Shown one piece after another: positions 16,962 to 24,586 of a stretch of DNA of 24,650 nucleotides (position 1 is the stretch's first letter; every line of letters starts with the position of its first letter). This stretch comes from UBA6921 sp031363085. GTDB taxonomy: Bacteria; Pseudomonadota; Gammaproteobacteria; SG8-11. The DNA is taken from positions 1 to 24,650 of the forward strand of contig JANLTU010000175.1 of the NCBI GenBank assembly GCA_031363085.1, read 5' to 3'. The notes under the pieces are model-generated. The model was not told the DNA's origin and searched no databases. It saw only the letters and a list, made by a program, of their open reading frames with translations. Both the position numbers and the translations under genes were made by a program.

Positions 16962-17756
16962 TTAATCAAGTTTGAAATTAAATTTTACGGGAATTCTCGC
17001 GGCCACTGGGCGCTCGCCGATATAGCCGGGACTGAAGATGGTTTTATTCAGGTGATCGATCACCGCCTGATCAAACAACGCGCCTGCGCTCTTTTTTATT
17101 TTAATATCACGAACTGCTCCTTTTTCATCAATAGTGAACTCGGCGATGACGGTGCCTTCGCGCCCACGGTTCTTTTCCGCAACGGGATAATTCTGCATAT
17201 CCATCACGTTACCGATACCCGGAAGCCGCGTTAAACGAAATGTAGGCTCGACTTTGATGGGTGCAGGGATCGGCAGCGGCGCAATCGACGCCTCAACCGC
17301 AGCCGTCGGTGGCGCTTCCGCAGAGGGAGATGCCACCGTCGGCGGTGGATCAAGCACCGGGGCAAGCGGCGAATTTTCGTTTGTCGTTGGCGCGACCAGC
17401 GGCTGCGGTGGTGGCGGCTCGCGCGTCTTCGGCGGGACGGGTTTCGGTGCGGGTGGCTTGGGCTTTTCCGGTGGAACAACTGTGGGTGCCGGTGCCGCAG
17501 CTTGCGGCGTGACCATCTCAAGTTCCTGGATTTCCGGAATCTCGACCGGTCGTGCGCGTTGTAAAATTGTGCTGAGTGCCATGAACCAAAGCAGTGTGAA
17601 GATGCCACCCAGCAGATAAGCGCCGCCCCACACCGGCAAGCGTGCCCGATTACGGTAAGCGGTCGATTCAAAGCGCTCCGCACTTACCATCGGCACGTCG
17701 GCCGAGGTCGAGATCACGGTGATTCGCTTGAGCGCTGGGAAGCGGGAGCTGGACAT
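16962..17756 (-). CDS. tonB: TonB energy-transducer protein
   Basis: A 264-residue protein with TonB architecture. It has a cytoplasmic N-terminus of about 43 residues, longer than usual, and one transmembrane helix at about 44-66. A proline-rich periplasmic spacer at about 70-150 has PPEKPKPPAPKPVPPKTREP. The C-terminal TonB domain lies at about 175-264 and contains GREGTVIAEFTIDEKGAVRD and ends PVAARIPVKFNFKLD. It transmits proton-motive-force energy from ExbB/ExbD to the receptor encoded just downstream. Its start codon shares one base with the exbD stop (TAATG), implying coupling. The family His of the membrane helix is not evident in the TM segment. The helix has an FTLLWFMALS core. Confidence 0.93.
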   Translation of the reverse strand: MSSSRFPALKRITVISTSADVPMVSAERFESTAYRNRARLPVWGGAYLLGGIFTLLWFMALSTILQRARPVEIPEIQELEMVTPQAAAPAPTVVPPEKPKPPAPKPVPPKTREPPPPQPLVAPTTNENSPLAPVLDPPPTVASPSAEAPPTAAVEASIAPLPIPAPIKVEPTFRLTRLPGIGNVMDMQNYPVAEKNRGREGTVIAEFTIDEKGAVRDIKIKKSAGALFDQAVIDHLNKTIFSPGYIGERPVAARIPVKFNFKLD

Positions 17757-18184
17757 TAGTTTGCTGGAACTTTTGACTGCTGCATCGCAATACCGATTTT
17801 AAGCAACCTGAATTGTCGGGGCGCGTCCATCGCGGTAACGACCGATTGATGCACGCTATGCGCATCAGCACTAATAGTCACGCCCTGCTCCGTGCGCGCG
17901 CCGACCGCTTGTTGCATGGCGCATTTCACGCTGGTGAGATCCGAATTCACCAGCGCCTGCCGATCAATGAAGAAATGTCCCTGTGCATCGATCACGACTT
18001 CGAGCGTTTGTTGTCCCATAGTGGGCACTTCCCGTTGCGCGGCCTCGGGCAGATGAATGGCGATTTTCGCTGCCTGCTTAAATGTTGTTGCCAGCATAAA
18101 GAAGATCAGCCGCATCAGCAAAATATCGATCAGCGGAATCAGTATGATCTCCGGCTCTTCATGACGACGCATGCGTACCTTCAT
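17756..18184 (-). CDS. exbD: ExbD/TolR-family biopolymer transport protein
   Basis: A 142-residue ExbD. A short cytoplasmic start (MKVRMRRHEEPEI) leads into one transmembrane helix, IPLIDILLMRLIFFML (about 16-31), holding Asp20, the residue equivalent to the proton-translocating Asp25 of E. coli ExbD. A periplasmic ExbD domain (about 40-142) includes GHFFIDRQ and VTISADAHSVHQSVV. ExbD with ExbB powers TonB. Two things are odd. An Arg (R25) lies in the membrane helix where relatives have Leu/Val. The segment MDAPRQFRLLKIGIAMQ also departs from the usual MDxxxxxGFxKIxIAT. No exbB is found in the window. It heads the exbD-tonB-receptor set, and the upstream gap holds at most a weak promoter. Confidence 0.87.
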   Translation of the reverse strand: MKVRMRRHEEPEIILIPLIDILLMRLIFFMLATTFKQAAKIAIHLPEAAQREVPTMGQQTLEVVIDAQGHFFIDRQALVNSDLTSVKCAMQQAVGARTEQGVTISADAHSVHQSVVTAMDAPRQFRLLKIGIAMQQSKVPAN

Positions 18185-18365
18185 CCATGCACCTGCCGAT
18201 GATGAACTAGCCTAGACAAAGACGCTGCGCGGGTCTGTATCGAAATGTATCCAAACGTAACGTTGCAGCGCGCAATGCACGCACATCCCTGTCGAGTGCC
18301 GTGTTAGCGCCGGTTCAAGAGCTCACTGGAAGTGATGCTGTGCAAGACAAAAATTGGCAATGGAA
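18185..18365. other. Gap between truB and exbD; no exbB or rpsO
   Basis: I looked for exbB and rpsO, which often precede exbD or follow truB, and see neither. On the (-) strand a weak promoter candidate, TTGCGC (18270-18275), 18-base spacer, GATACA (18246-18251), lies about 60 bases before exbD. No convincing rho-independent terminator follows truB. Confidence 0.45.
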
Positions 18366-19280
18366 TTACAAATTAACCAGCCGACGCGGTGCCACGCGCC
18401 CGTCGTCCAGCACTTGGCCGATGCCCATGAAATTCATTTGGCTGTTGAATAGTCGTACCAAGCCTCGGTCGCTGGTGCGTGGAATGAATACGGTTTGACC
18501 ACGCTTCAGAAAATACGCCGCATCGTCGGAGAGTTTCACATCGGGCCAATCAGCCAAGGCGCCGTCCATCGGCAGTAGGCGCTGATCGAGAATATCCATG
18601 CCGTGCCGCGCGTCGTCCTGCAACTGCTGCAGAGTCACGGCTTGCGCCAAGCGGTAAGGCCCAACCAGATCACGCTGCAATTGCGCCACGTGCGCCCCGC
18701 AACCTAAAGCGGCACCGATATCCTCGGCCAGCACGCGAATATAGGTGCCTTTGGAGCAGCGCACGGCGACTTCCAGCACGTCATTTTCAAAACGCAACAA
18801 GGTCAATGCATGAATCGTCACGCAGCGCGGCTGCCGTTCCACTTCTAAACCCTGGTGGGCCAATTTGTAGAGCGGCACGCCATTTTGTTTGATGGCGGAA
18901 TGCATCGGCGGAATTTGCACAATATCGCCGACGAAGCGCGCCAGTACCGCATTGATGGTATCGAGACTCAACACACCCACCGGCTGAGTTGCGAGCACGG
19001 CGCCGTTGGCGTCGCCCGAATCGGTGCGCACTCCCAGCTTAAAGGTCGAGCGGTAGCCTTTAGTCGCGTCAAGCAAAAAGCCGGAAATCTTGGTCGCCTC
19101 ACCCAGGCACAACGGTAGAACACCGGTAGCTAAAGGATCGAGGCTGCCGGTGTGCCCGGCTTTGCGCGCATTGAACAAGCGTTTGACAATTTGCAGTGCG
19201 CCGTTGGAGGTCATGCCGACCGGTTTGTCCAGCAACAGCACGCCGTGCACGTTGCGGCCCTTTTTGCTTACGGCGCTCAC
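18366..19280 (-). CDS. truB: tRNA pseudouridine(55) synthase
   Basis: A 304-residue TruB, which isomerises U55 in the T-loop of tRNAs. The conserved GHTGSLDPLATGVLP motif is at 42-56 with catalytic Asp48. DATKGYRSTFKLGVRTDSGD at about 76-95 and CSKGTYIR near 190-197 are also family-typical. A C-terminal PUA domain of about 50 residues follows. It overlaps rbfA by ATGA and ends the rimP-nusA-infB-rbfA-truB operon here. The usual downstream pair rpsO-pnp is not found; a TonB operon lies there instead. Confidence 0.97.
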   Translation of the reverse strand: MSAVSKKGRNVHGVLLLDKPVGMTSNGALQIVKRLFNARKAGHTGSLDPLATGVLPLCLGEATKISGFLLDATKGYRSTFKLGVRTDSGDANGAVLATQPVGVLSLDTINAVLARFVGDIVQIPPMHSAIKQNGVPLYKLAHQGLEVERQPRCVTIHALTLLRFENDVLEVAVRCSKGTYIRVLAEDIGAALGCGAHVAQLQRDLVGPYRLAQAVTLQQLQDDARHGMDILDQRLLPMDGALADWPDVKLSDDAAYFLKRGQTVFIPRTSDRGLVRLFNSQMNFMGIGQVLDDGRVAPRRLVNL

Positions 19281-19681
19281 GGTTTTTCGTCGGCCTCGTC
19301 GGCAGGCACGTCGACGTGGCGCTGTGCGTCGGCGGCACGGGCGGCGTCTATTAAATTCGACAGGCGAATACCGGACTCCACCGAAGCGTCGTATTTAAAG
19401 CGGATTTCGGGAACATGGCGCAATGTCAAGCACCGCCCCACTTCGCGGCGCAGAAAACCGGCGGCCCCATTGAGAACTTTCAGTGATTCTTTGTGGCTTT
19501 GCTCGTCGCCGCCTAATTCAGTGACGAACACGACGGCGTGCTCCATCTCTTTGGTGACTTCGACTGCCGTCACCGTGATCATGCCTAGGCGCGGGTCTTT
19601 CAAGCCGCGCTGAATCAGTTGCGCCAGTTCACGCTGCAACTGATCTTCCACGCGCCGCAGGCGGCTGCCGTCTTTTTTCAT
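19277..19681 (-). CDS. rbfA: Ribosome-binding factor A
   Basis: A 134-residue RbfA with its KH-type fold. It binds the 30S subunit and helps mature the 5' end of 16S rRNA, particularly in the cold. RVEDQLQRELAQLIQRGLKDPRLGMITVTAVEVTKE and the C-terminal LRHVPEIRFKYDASVESG block are diagnostic. The C-terminal tail is a charged Asp/Glu-rich stretch beyond the folded core. It sits eight bases downstream of infB and overlaps truB by four bases. Confidence 0.95.
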   Translation of the reverse strand: MKKDGSRLRRVEDQLQRELAQLIQRGLKDPRLGMITVTAVEVTKEMEHAVVFVTELGGDEQSHKESLKVLNGAAGFLRREVGRCLTLRHVPEIRFKYDASVESGIRLSNLIDAARAADAQRHVDVPADEADEKP

Positions 19682-19688
19682 GAGGTGA

Positions 19689-22250
19689 TTACAGCTTGCG
19701 GGCGACTTTAACGCGTTCGTAGACTTCGATCTGGTCGCCTTCTTTGACGTCGTCGTATTTCTTCACGCCGATGCCGCATTCGGTGCCCATGCGCACTTCG
19801 TTGACGTCGTCTTTGAAGCGACGCAGCGATTCCAGTTCGCCCTCGAATACCACCACGTTGTTGCGCAACACGCGGATCGGACTGCTGCGCTTGATCACGC
19901 CGTCCACCACCATGCAGCCGGCGATCATGCCCAACTTGGGTGAATTGAACACCTGGCGCACTTCCGCCAAGCCGATGATTTGCTCTTTGAATTCCGGCGC
20001 CAGCATGCCCGACAGTGAGCGCTTCACTTCATCGATCACTTCATAAATGATGCTGTAGTAATGCAGATCCACGCCAGCATCGTCGATCATGCGCTTGGCA
20101 GTGGAGTCAGCGCGCACGTTGAACCCGATCACCACCGCGTTCGACGCAACGGCTAGGTTCACATCGGATTCGGTGATGCCGCCGACGCCGCTGGTGACGA
20201 TTTTGACTTTAACTTCATCGGTGGCGAGCGCCGTCAAAGCATGACAAATAGCCTCGACCGAACCGTGCACGTCGGCTTTCACTACCAGATTAAGCGTACG
20301 CAGCTTGCCCTCGTCCAGATTCGAGAACACGTCCTCCAGTTTGGTTTGCTGTTGGCTCGCCAGTTTTACATCGCGAAATTTACCCTGACGGAACAACGCA
20401 ACTTCCCGCGCCTTGCGTTCGTCGACCACCACCACCACGTCGTCGCCAGCCTTGGGCACGCCGGATAAACCCAGCACTTCCACTGGTGTGGACGGGCCGG
20501 CTTCGTCAATCGAGCGGCCCAGCGCGTCCGACATCGCGCGCACACGCCCGTATTCGTAGCCCGATAAAATAACATCGCCTTTGCGCAAGGTGCCGGCCTG
20601 CACCAGCACCGTCGCCACCGGGCCACGGCCTTTGTCCAGGCGCGATTCAATCACCACGCCATGCGCGGGGCCGTCTTTGACGGCGCGCAACTCCATGACT
20701 TCGGATTGCAGCAAAATCGCATCCAGTAAAGCGTCAACACCCTGGCCGGTTTTAGCCGACAAGCTGACGAACATGCTGTCGCCACCCCAGTCCTCTGGAA
20801 TGACTTGTTCTTGTGTCAACTCCTGGCGCACACGGTCGGCATTGGCTTCGGGTTTGTCGACCTTGTTCACCGCGACCACCAGCGGCACGCCGGCGGCGCG
20901 CGCGTGCTGAATTGCTTCTTTGGTTTGCGGCATCACGCCGTCGTCGGCGGCAACCACCAGCACCACGATGTCGGTGGCCTTGGCGCCGCGCGCACGCATT
21001 GCGGTAAATGCCGCGTGGCCGGGCGTGTCTAAAAACGTGATGTTGCCCTTTGCGGTTTCAACGTGATACGCACCGATGTGCTGGGTAATGCCACCCGCTT
21101 CGCCTTCCGCCACCTTGGTGCGGCGGATGTAATCGAGTAGCGTGGTTTTGCCGTGATCGACGTGGCCCATGATGGTGACGACCGGGGCGCGCGACACTTG
21201 CTCGCCTTCGGCGCTCTTGCCTCGATCCAGCACTTCTTCCAATGCATCTTCGCGCAACAGCTTTACCTCATGGCCCATTTCTTCCACCACCACGGCGGCA
21301 GTCGCCTGGTCCAAAACTTGATTGATCGTGACCATGGTGCCCATGGTCATCATGGTTTTAATGACTTCAGCAGCTTTCACCGACATTTTTTGCGCAAGAT
21401 CAGCTACGGTGATGGTTTCCGGGATACCCACGGCACGCACCACCGGCGCGGTGGGCATTTCGAAACCATGCTGCGGCGCACGCGGCGCAACCGTGCCCGA
21501 CGAGCGGGTTTTTTTCTTGCGGCGCAGCGAGGATTTTTCAGCGGTGATATGCAGTTCTTCGCGCTCGGACGGCTCCTGCAAAACTTCTTGATCGACCTTG
21601 ACGCGCTTGCCGTCTTTCTTCGCTTTCGGGGTGCCGGGCTTTTCGCCGGCGCGCTTTTTGCGGCCTTCTTCGCTTTCGTCAACCACCGGCACCGCTGGCT
21701 TGCGCGGCTCGGCGGCGCGGCGCGCTTCATCCTCGGCTTTGCGAGCTTCTTCGGCTTTGCGAGCTTCCTCGGCGACACGCTCCGTTTCAACTTTGAGGGC
21801 TTCTTCTTCTACGCGCTTGCGTTCATTGTGTTCGCGCAACGCAATCTCGGCTTTCTGTTCGTCCGTCAGCTTGCTTAGCTCGTCTGCGGCCTTTTGCTCG
21901 GCGGCTTGTTGCACTTCTTCGGTGATCACGCTGCGTTTGACATAGGTGCGCTGTTTGCGCACTTCCACGCTCACCGCCTTGGTGGTTTTGCTCGGACCCT
22001 GACCGGAAGTTTGGCGCAATTCCGTCACGGTGCGGCGCTTGAGGGTAATTTTTTTCGGCTCGGCGGTACTGGTCGTTTCGCTGGCACCACGTTTGCTGCT
22101 CAAGTGATCCAGCAGGCGCATCTTGTCGTCGACGCTGATTTTTTCGTCGGCGTCCTTGAGCGACACACCCACGTCATGAAGCTGCGACAGCAGCCGCTCC
22201 ACCGGGATGCCGACGTCATTTGCAAACTGCCGAACGGTTACATCGGACAT
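19689..22250 (-). CDS. infB: Translation initiation factor IF-2
   Basis: An 853-residue IF-2, the GTPase that brings fMet-tRNA to the 30S subunit. Residues 1-50 are the IF-2N domain (VTVRQFANDVGIPVERLL, typical of gammaproteobacterial IF-2). Residues about 110-260 are a Lys/Glu/Ala-rich linker with EEARKAEEARKAEDEAR repeats. A second IF-2N-like segment lies around 275-325. The G-domain holds G1 GHVDHGKTT at 362-370, G3 DTPGH at 408-412, G4 NKVDKP at 462-467, and G5 SAKTG. Domains II-IV, with the initiator-tRNA-binding region at the C-terminus, follow. I choose the ATG at 22250 because GGAAGG lies upstream at a good distance. A GTG four codons earlier gives the same frame. It follows nusA by 27 bases. 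Confidence 0.98.
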   Translation of the reverse strand: MSDVTVRQFANDVGIPVERLLSQLHDVGVSLKDADEKISVDDKMRLLDHLSSKRGASETTSTAEPKKITLKRRTVTELRQTSGQGPSKTTKAVSVEVRKQRTYVKRSVITEEVQQAAEQKAADELSKLTDEQKAEIALREHNERKRVEEEALKVETERVAEEARKAEEARKAEDEARRAAEPRKPAVPVVDESEEGRKKRAGEKPGTPKAKKDGKRVKVDQEVLQEPSEREELHITAEKSSLRRKKKTRSSGTVAPRAPQHGFEMPTAPVVRAVGIPETITVADLAQKMSVKAAEVIKTMMTMGTMVTINQVLDQATAAVVVEEMGHEVKLLREDALEEVLDRGKSAEGEQVSRAPVVTIMGHVDHGKTTLLDYIRRTKVAEGEAGGITQHIGAYHVETAKGNITFLDTPGHAAFTAMRARGAKATDIVVLVVAADDGVMPQTKEAIQHARAAGVPLVVAVNKVDKPEANADRVRQELTQEQVIPEDWGGDSMFVSLSAKTGQGVDALLDAILLQSEVMELRAVKDGPAHGVVIESRLDKGRGPVATVLVQAGTLRKGDVILSGYEYGRVRAMSDALGRSIDEAGPSTPVEVLGLSGVPKAGDDVVVVVDERKAREVALFRQGKFRDVKLASQQQTKLEDVFSNLDEGKLRTLNLVVKADVHGSVEAICHALTALATDEVKVKIVTSGVGGITESDVNLAVASNAVVIGFNVRADSTAKRMIDDAGVDLHYYSIIYEVIDEVKRSLSGMLAPEFKEQIIGLAEVRQVFNSPKLGMIAGCMVVDGVIKRSSPIRVLRNNVVVFEGELESLRRFKDDVNEVRMGTECGIGVKKYDDVKEGDQIEVYERVKVARKL

Positions 22251-22277
22251 AGTGCCTTCCACTCCAGAAAATGATGA

Positions 22278-23771
22278 CTACTGTTGCGCGGCAAACCACG
22301 GTTCACGAGCGCGCATGATGAGCTGCGCGGCACGCTCCGCGTCCAGCCCATCGATGTCGGATAATTCGTCCACCGACTGTTCGGCCAAGTCTTCCATGGT
22401 GCGCACGCCCTTGCCTGCCAACGCCGTGGCCAACTTCTGGTCCATGCCTTCCATATCAAGCAGATCTTGCGCCGGGCCGGCATCGCCGCTGCGTTCTTGC
22501 TGCGCGATGGCGCGCGTGACGATGAAGTCCTTGGCGCGATTGCGCAATTCTTCGACGATCTGCTCGTCGAATTCCTCAATGTCCAACATCTCTTGCACCG
22601 GCACGTAGGCGATTTCTTCGATGGTGGAAAAACCTTCCTGCACCAGGATGCTGGCCACTTCCTCGTCCACGCCCAATTGCTCCATGAAGGTTTGCTTCGC
22701 GCCTTCGCTTTCCTCTTCACCTTTTTTAGAGGCCGACGACTTGTCCATGACGTTCAGTTCCCAGCCGGTCAGTTCGCTGGCTAGGCGCACATTCTGCCCG
22801 GCACGGCCGATGGCCTGCGAGAGCGTCGCGTCTTCCACCGCGATGTCCATGCTGTGCGCTTCTTCGTCGACCAAAATGGACGCGACTTCTGCCGGTGCCA
22901 TCGCGTTGATGACGTATTGCGCCGGGTTTTCGTTCCACAAAATAATGTCAACACGCTCGCCCGCCAGCTCGTTGGAAATCGCCCGCACGCGCGAACCGCG
23001 CATGCCGACGCAGGCACCGACCGGGTCGATGCGCGCATCGTTGGAGCGCACCGCGATCTTGGCGCGCGCGCCGGGGTCACGTGCCGCACCCATGATCTCG
23101 ATCAAGCCTTCACCCACCTCCGGCACTTCGAGCTTGAACAACTCGATCAGAAACTGCGGCGCGGTACGACTGACAAACAACTGCGGTCCGCGCACTTCGT
23201 GGCGCACGTCTTTCAGCCAGCCGCGCAGCCGATCCCCGGGCCGCACCGCTTCGCGCGGAATCAATTCGTCGCGCGTCACCAGGGCTTCAACATTACCGCC
23301 CAGATCAAGAATGATATTGCCCTTGTCCAAGCGCTTGACCACGCCGGTGAGCAGTTCGCCCTTGCGTTCCTGGTAAGCCGTCACCACCTGCTCGCGTTCC
23401 GCCTCGCGCACTTTCTGCACGATGACTTGCTTGGCGGTTTGCGCCGCGATGCGACCGAACGGCACGGATTCCATCGACTCTTCAACGTAGTCGTCAATCT
23501 TGAGCTCGGCATTCTGATCCAGCGCGTCCATCAGACGGATTTCGCGGTCGGGGGTTTCCATCACTGCATCGTCGGCGATCACCCGCCAGCGCCGAAATGT
23601 CAAGCTGTCGCCCGACTCGCGATCCACGGCGACACGCACGTCGATGTCGTCGCTGTATTTCTTTTTTGTGGCCATTGCCAACGCTGCTTCCAAGGCCTGA
23701 AAAATAACGTCTTTCTCGACGCCTTTTTCGTTGGACACGGCGTCCACGACCATCAAAATTTCTTTATTCAT
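22278..23771 (-). CDS. nusA: Transcription termination/antitermination factor NusA
   Basis: A 497-residue NusA. It has the RNA-polymerase-binding N-terminal domain (1-~125) and an S1 domain around 135-200 (GELLTGVVKRLDKGNIILDLGG). Two KH domains follow at about 230-345 (RIDPVGACVGMRGSRVRAISNELAGE and LSQAIGRAGQNVRLASELTG). Two acidic C-terminal repeats at about 365-490 (EQLGVDEEVASILVQEGFSTIEEIAYV and the DQKLATALAGKGVRTMEDLAE type) are the arrangement of enterobacterial and other gammaproteobacterial NusA, which uses them for lambda N-type and polymerase contacts. It starts 37 bases after rimP. NusA commonly autoregulates its operon through terminators in the leader, which fits the hairpin before rimP. 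Confidence 0.98.
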   Translation of the reverse strand: MNKEILMVVDAVSNEKGVEKDVIFQALEAALAMATKKKYSDDIDVRVAVDRESGDSLTFRRWRVIADDAVMETPDREIRLMDALDQNAELKIDDYVEESMESVPFGRIAAQTAKQVIVQKVREAEREQVVTAYQERKGELLTGVVKRLDKGNIILDLGGNVEALVTRDELIPREAVRPGDRLRGWLKDVRHEVRGPQLFVSRTAPQFLIELFKLEVPEVGEGLIEIMGAARDPGARAKIAVRSNDARIDPVGACVGMRGSRVRAISNELAGERVDIILWNENPAQYVINAMAPAEVASILVDEEAHSMDIAVEDATLSQAIGRAGQNVRLASELTGWELNVMDKSSASKKGEEESEGAKQTFMEQLGVDEEVASILVQEGFSTIEEIAYVPVQEMLDIEEFDEQIVEELRNRAKDFIVTRAIAQQERSGDAGPAQDLLDMEGMDQKLATALAGKGVRTMEDLAEQSVDELSDIDGLDAERAAQLIMRAREPWFAAQQ

Positions 23772-23808
23772 AGTTACAGCCTCTCACTTTCGCGGCTCAC
23801 TGACAGCG

Positions 23809-24264
23809 TTATAAATCAGGCACCAGATTCGCGGTTTCAACGTCGCTGATCTGCAACGCGAACTCCACACCGTCTACCACCATGCGTACTTCCTCACCGC
23901 TCACCGCCTGTATCGTGCCGCGAAAATTGCGGCGACTCTCCACCGGCGCGTGCAACCGTACCCGGGCATCGCGGCCGACAAAACGCGCAAACTGCGCGGC
24001 GTTAAATAACGGCCGATCCAAGCCCGGTGATGAGACTTCCAGCGTGTACGGGCCGGTGATCGGGTCTTCGACCTCGAACACGCCACTGACTTGATGGCTG
24101 ACTTTTTCGCAGTCATCGAGCGTGATGCCGGCGGCCTGATCGATATAAATCCGGATCAAGGCCGAGCCCGCGCGCGACAGATGTTCCATGCCTACCAACT
24201 CGTAGCCCATGGCCGACACCACGGACTCGACTAATTTCTGCAACTCGTGCGACGCTGCCCGCAT
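23809..24264 (-). CDS. rimP: Ribosome maturation factor RimP
   Basis: A 151-residue RimP, needed for 30S subunit maturation. The start MRAASHELQKLVESVVSAMG (ATG at 24264) is chosen because AGGA lies five bases upstream and because RimP proteins begin here and are about 150 residues long. A longer in-frame reading would run through a terminator-like hairpin, which argues against it. Recognisable blocks are the SRAGSALIRIYID segment, TLDDCEKVSHQVSGVFEVEDPI and YTLEVSSPGLDRPLF, the family signature. The C-terminal SH3-like domain ends in VPDL. It heads the nusA-infB operon. Confidence 0.96.
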   Translation of the reverse strand: MRAASHELQKLVESVVSAMGYELVGMEHLSRAGSALIRIYIDQAAGITLDDCEKVSHQVSGVFEVEDPITGPYTLEVSSPGLDRPLFNAAQFARFVGRDARVRLHAPVESRRNFRGTIQAVSGEEVRMVVDGVEFALQISDVETANLVPDL

Positions 24265-24281
24265 TATCCTGACCAGTAAAT

Positions 24282-24303
24282 AAAAAATGGGCCAACGGCC
24301 CAT
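24282..24303 (-). terminator. Terminator-like hairpin in the rimP leader
   Basis: On the (-) strand ATGGGCC-GTT-GGCCCAT (24287-24303) forms a perfect 7-bp stem, followed at once by T6 (24282-24287), the standard rho-independent pattern. It ends only 17 bases before the rimP start codon, upstream of the ribosome-binding site. It could attenuate the operon or end transcription from upstream. Confidence 0.75.
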
Positions 24304-24465
24304 TCGACTTCCACCAAGCGAACGATGGCAAGTATAGCCATCCTTCCCCACCTCCGCCATCCCGCGATCCCGCCGCTCCAACCGTCTACTGATATCAGTG
24401 ACTCGCGCCGCGCGCCATGCTGAAATTCAACCCGCGTTACGCACTCCCCAATTCGAAGTGGGCGA

Positions 24466-24494
24466 ATTATAGGCGGCACAGCCGGGTTAGGCAA
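24466..24494 (-). promoter_or_regulatory. Sigma-70 promoter of the rimP-nusA-infB operon
   Basis: On the (-) strand TTGCCT (24489-24494), a 17-base spacer and a perfect TATAAT (24466-24471) form a strong candidate, with a leader of about 195 bases to the rimP start. The transposable-element end lies only about 35 bases upstream of the -35 box. Confidence 0.75.
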
Positions 24495-24526
24495 CCTGCG
24501 AAATGCGCTATGTAGCGAGCTAATAA

Positions 24527-24586
24527 TCTGTCCGGAGCTGTAGCACGTCATGTGTCCGGTTTCATGATTCACCCTGGAGGTGAGCC
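24527..24586. mobile_element. Probable left end of the ISNCY-like element
   Basis: TGTCCGG occurs at 24529-24535 and again at 24553-24559, 24 bases apart, just upstream of the transposase start. Repeated short sequences of this kind are common at transposase-binding ends. The exact terminus is inferred to be at about 24520-24528; the other end is outside the window. Confidence 0.4.

Larger units (their letters stand above)
24265..24526. promoter_or_regulatory. Upstream leader of the rimP operon
   Basis: This 262-bp region holds the promoter (24466-24494), a 12-bp perfect palindrome ACTGATATCAGT (24388-24399), a GATGGC/GCCATC hairpin (24324-24342), and a terminator-like hairpin (24282-24303) just before rimP. 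I see no tRNA gene. In other gammaproteobacteria a tRNA commonly lies just upstream of rimP. A CGCTA-TG-TAGCG inverted repeat (24506-24517) lies beside the insertion-sequence end. Confidence 0.5.

Noticed and set aside
17254..17619. Gly-rich (+)-strand frame opposite tonB
   Set aside because: It is the reverse image of the proline-rich tonB spacer (Pro codons read as Gly); not a real protein.
21153..21878. (+)-strand open frame opposite infB
   Set aside because: It mirrors the Lys/Glu/Ala-rich linker of infB in reverse, giving Phe/Ala/Leu runs, and has no convincing start or homology.
22854..23849. Long (+)-strand open frame opposite nusA (331 codons)
   Set aside because: It lies wholly antisense to nusA and rimP, has a His/Phe/Arg composition expected from reading high-GC codons in reverse, and resembles no family.
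24265..24381. N-terminally extended rimP (starting at 24381)
   Set aside because: The extra residues cross the GGGCC/GGCCC hairpin and resemble no RimP; the start at 24264 has a good ribosome-binding site and gives the family's normal length.
24400..24526. Possible tRNA gene upstream of rimP
   Set aside because: I looked for the usual tRNA arms and a T-loop GTTCGAATC-like motif and found only a partial CGAATT; no cloverleaf fits.
24264..24572. 102-codon (-)-strand frame over the rimP leader and promoter
   Set aside because: It would cover the promoter, hairpins and insertion-sequence end; its sequence has no recognisable features and the leader explains the region better.
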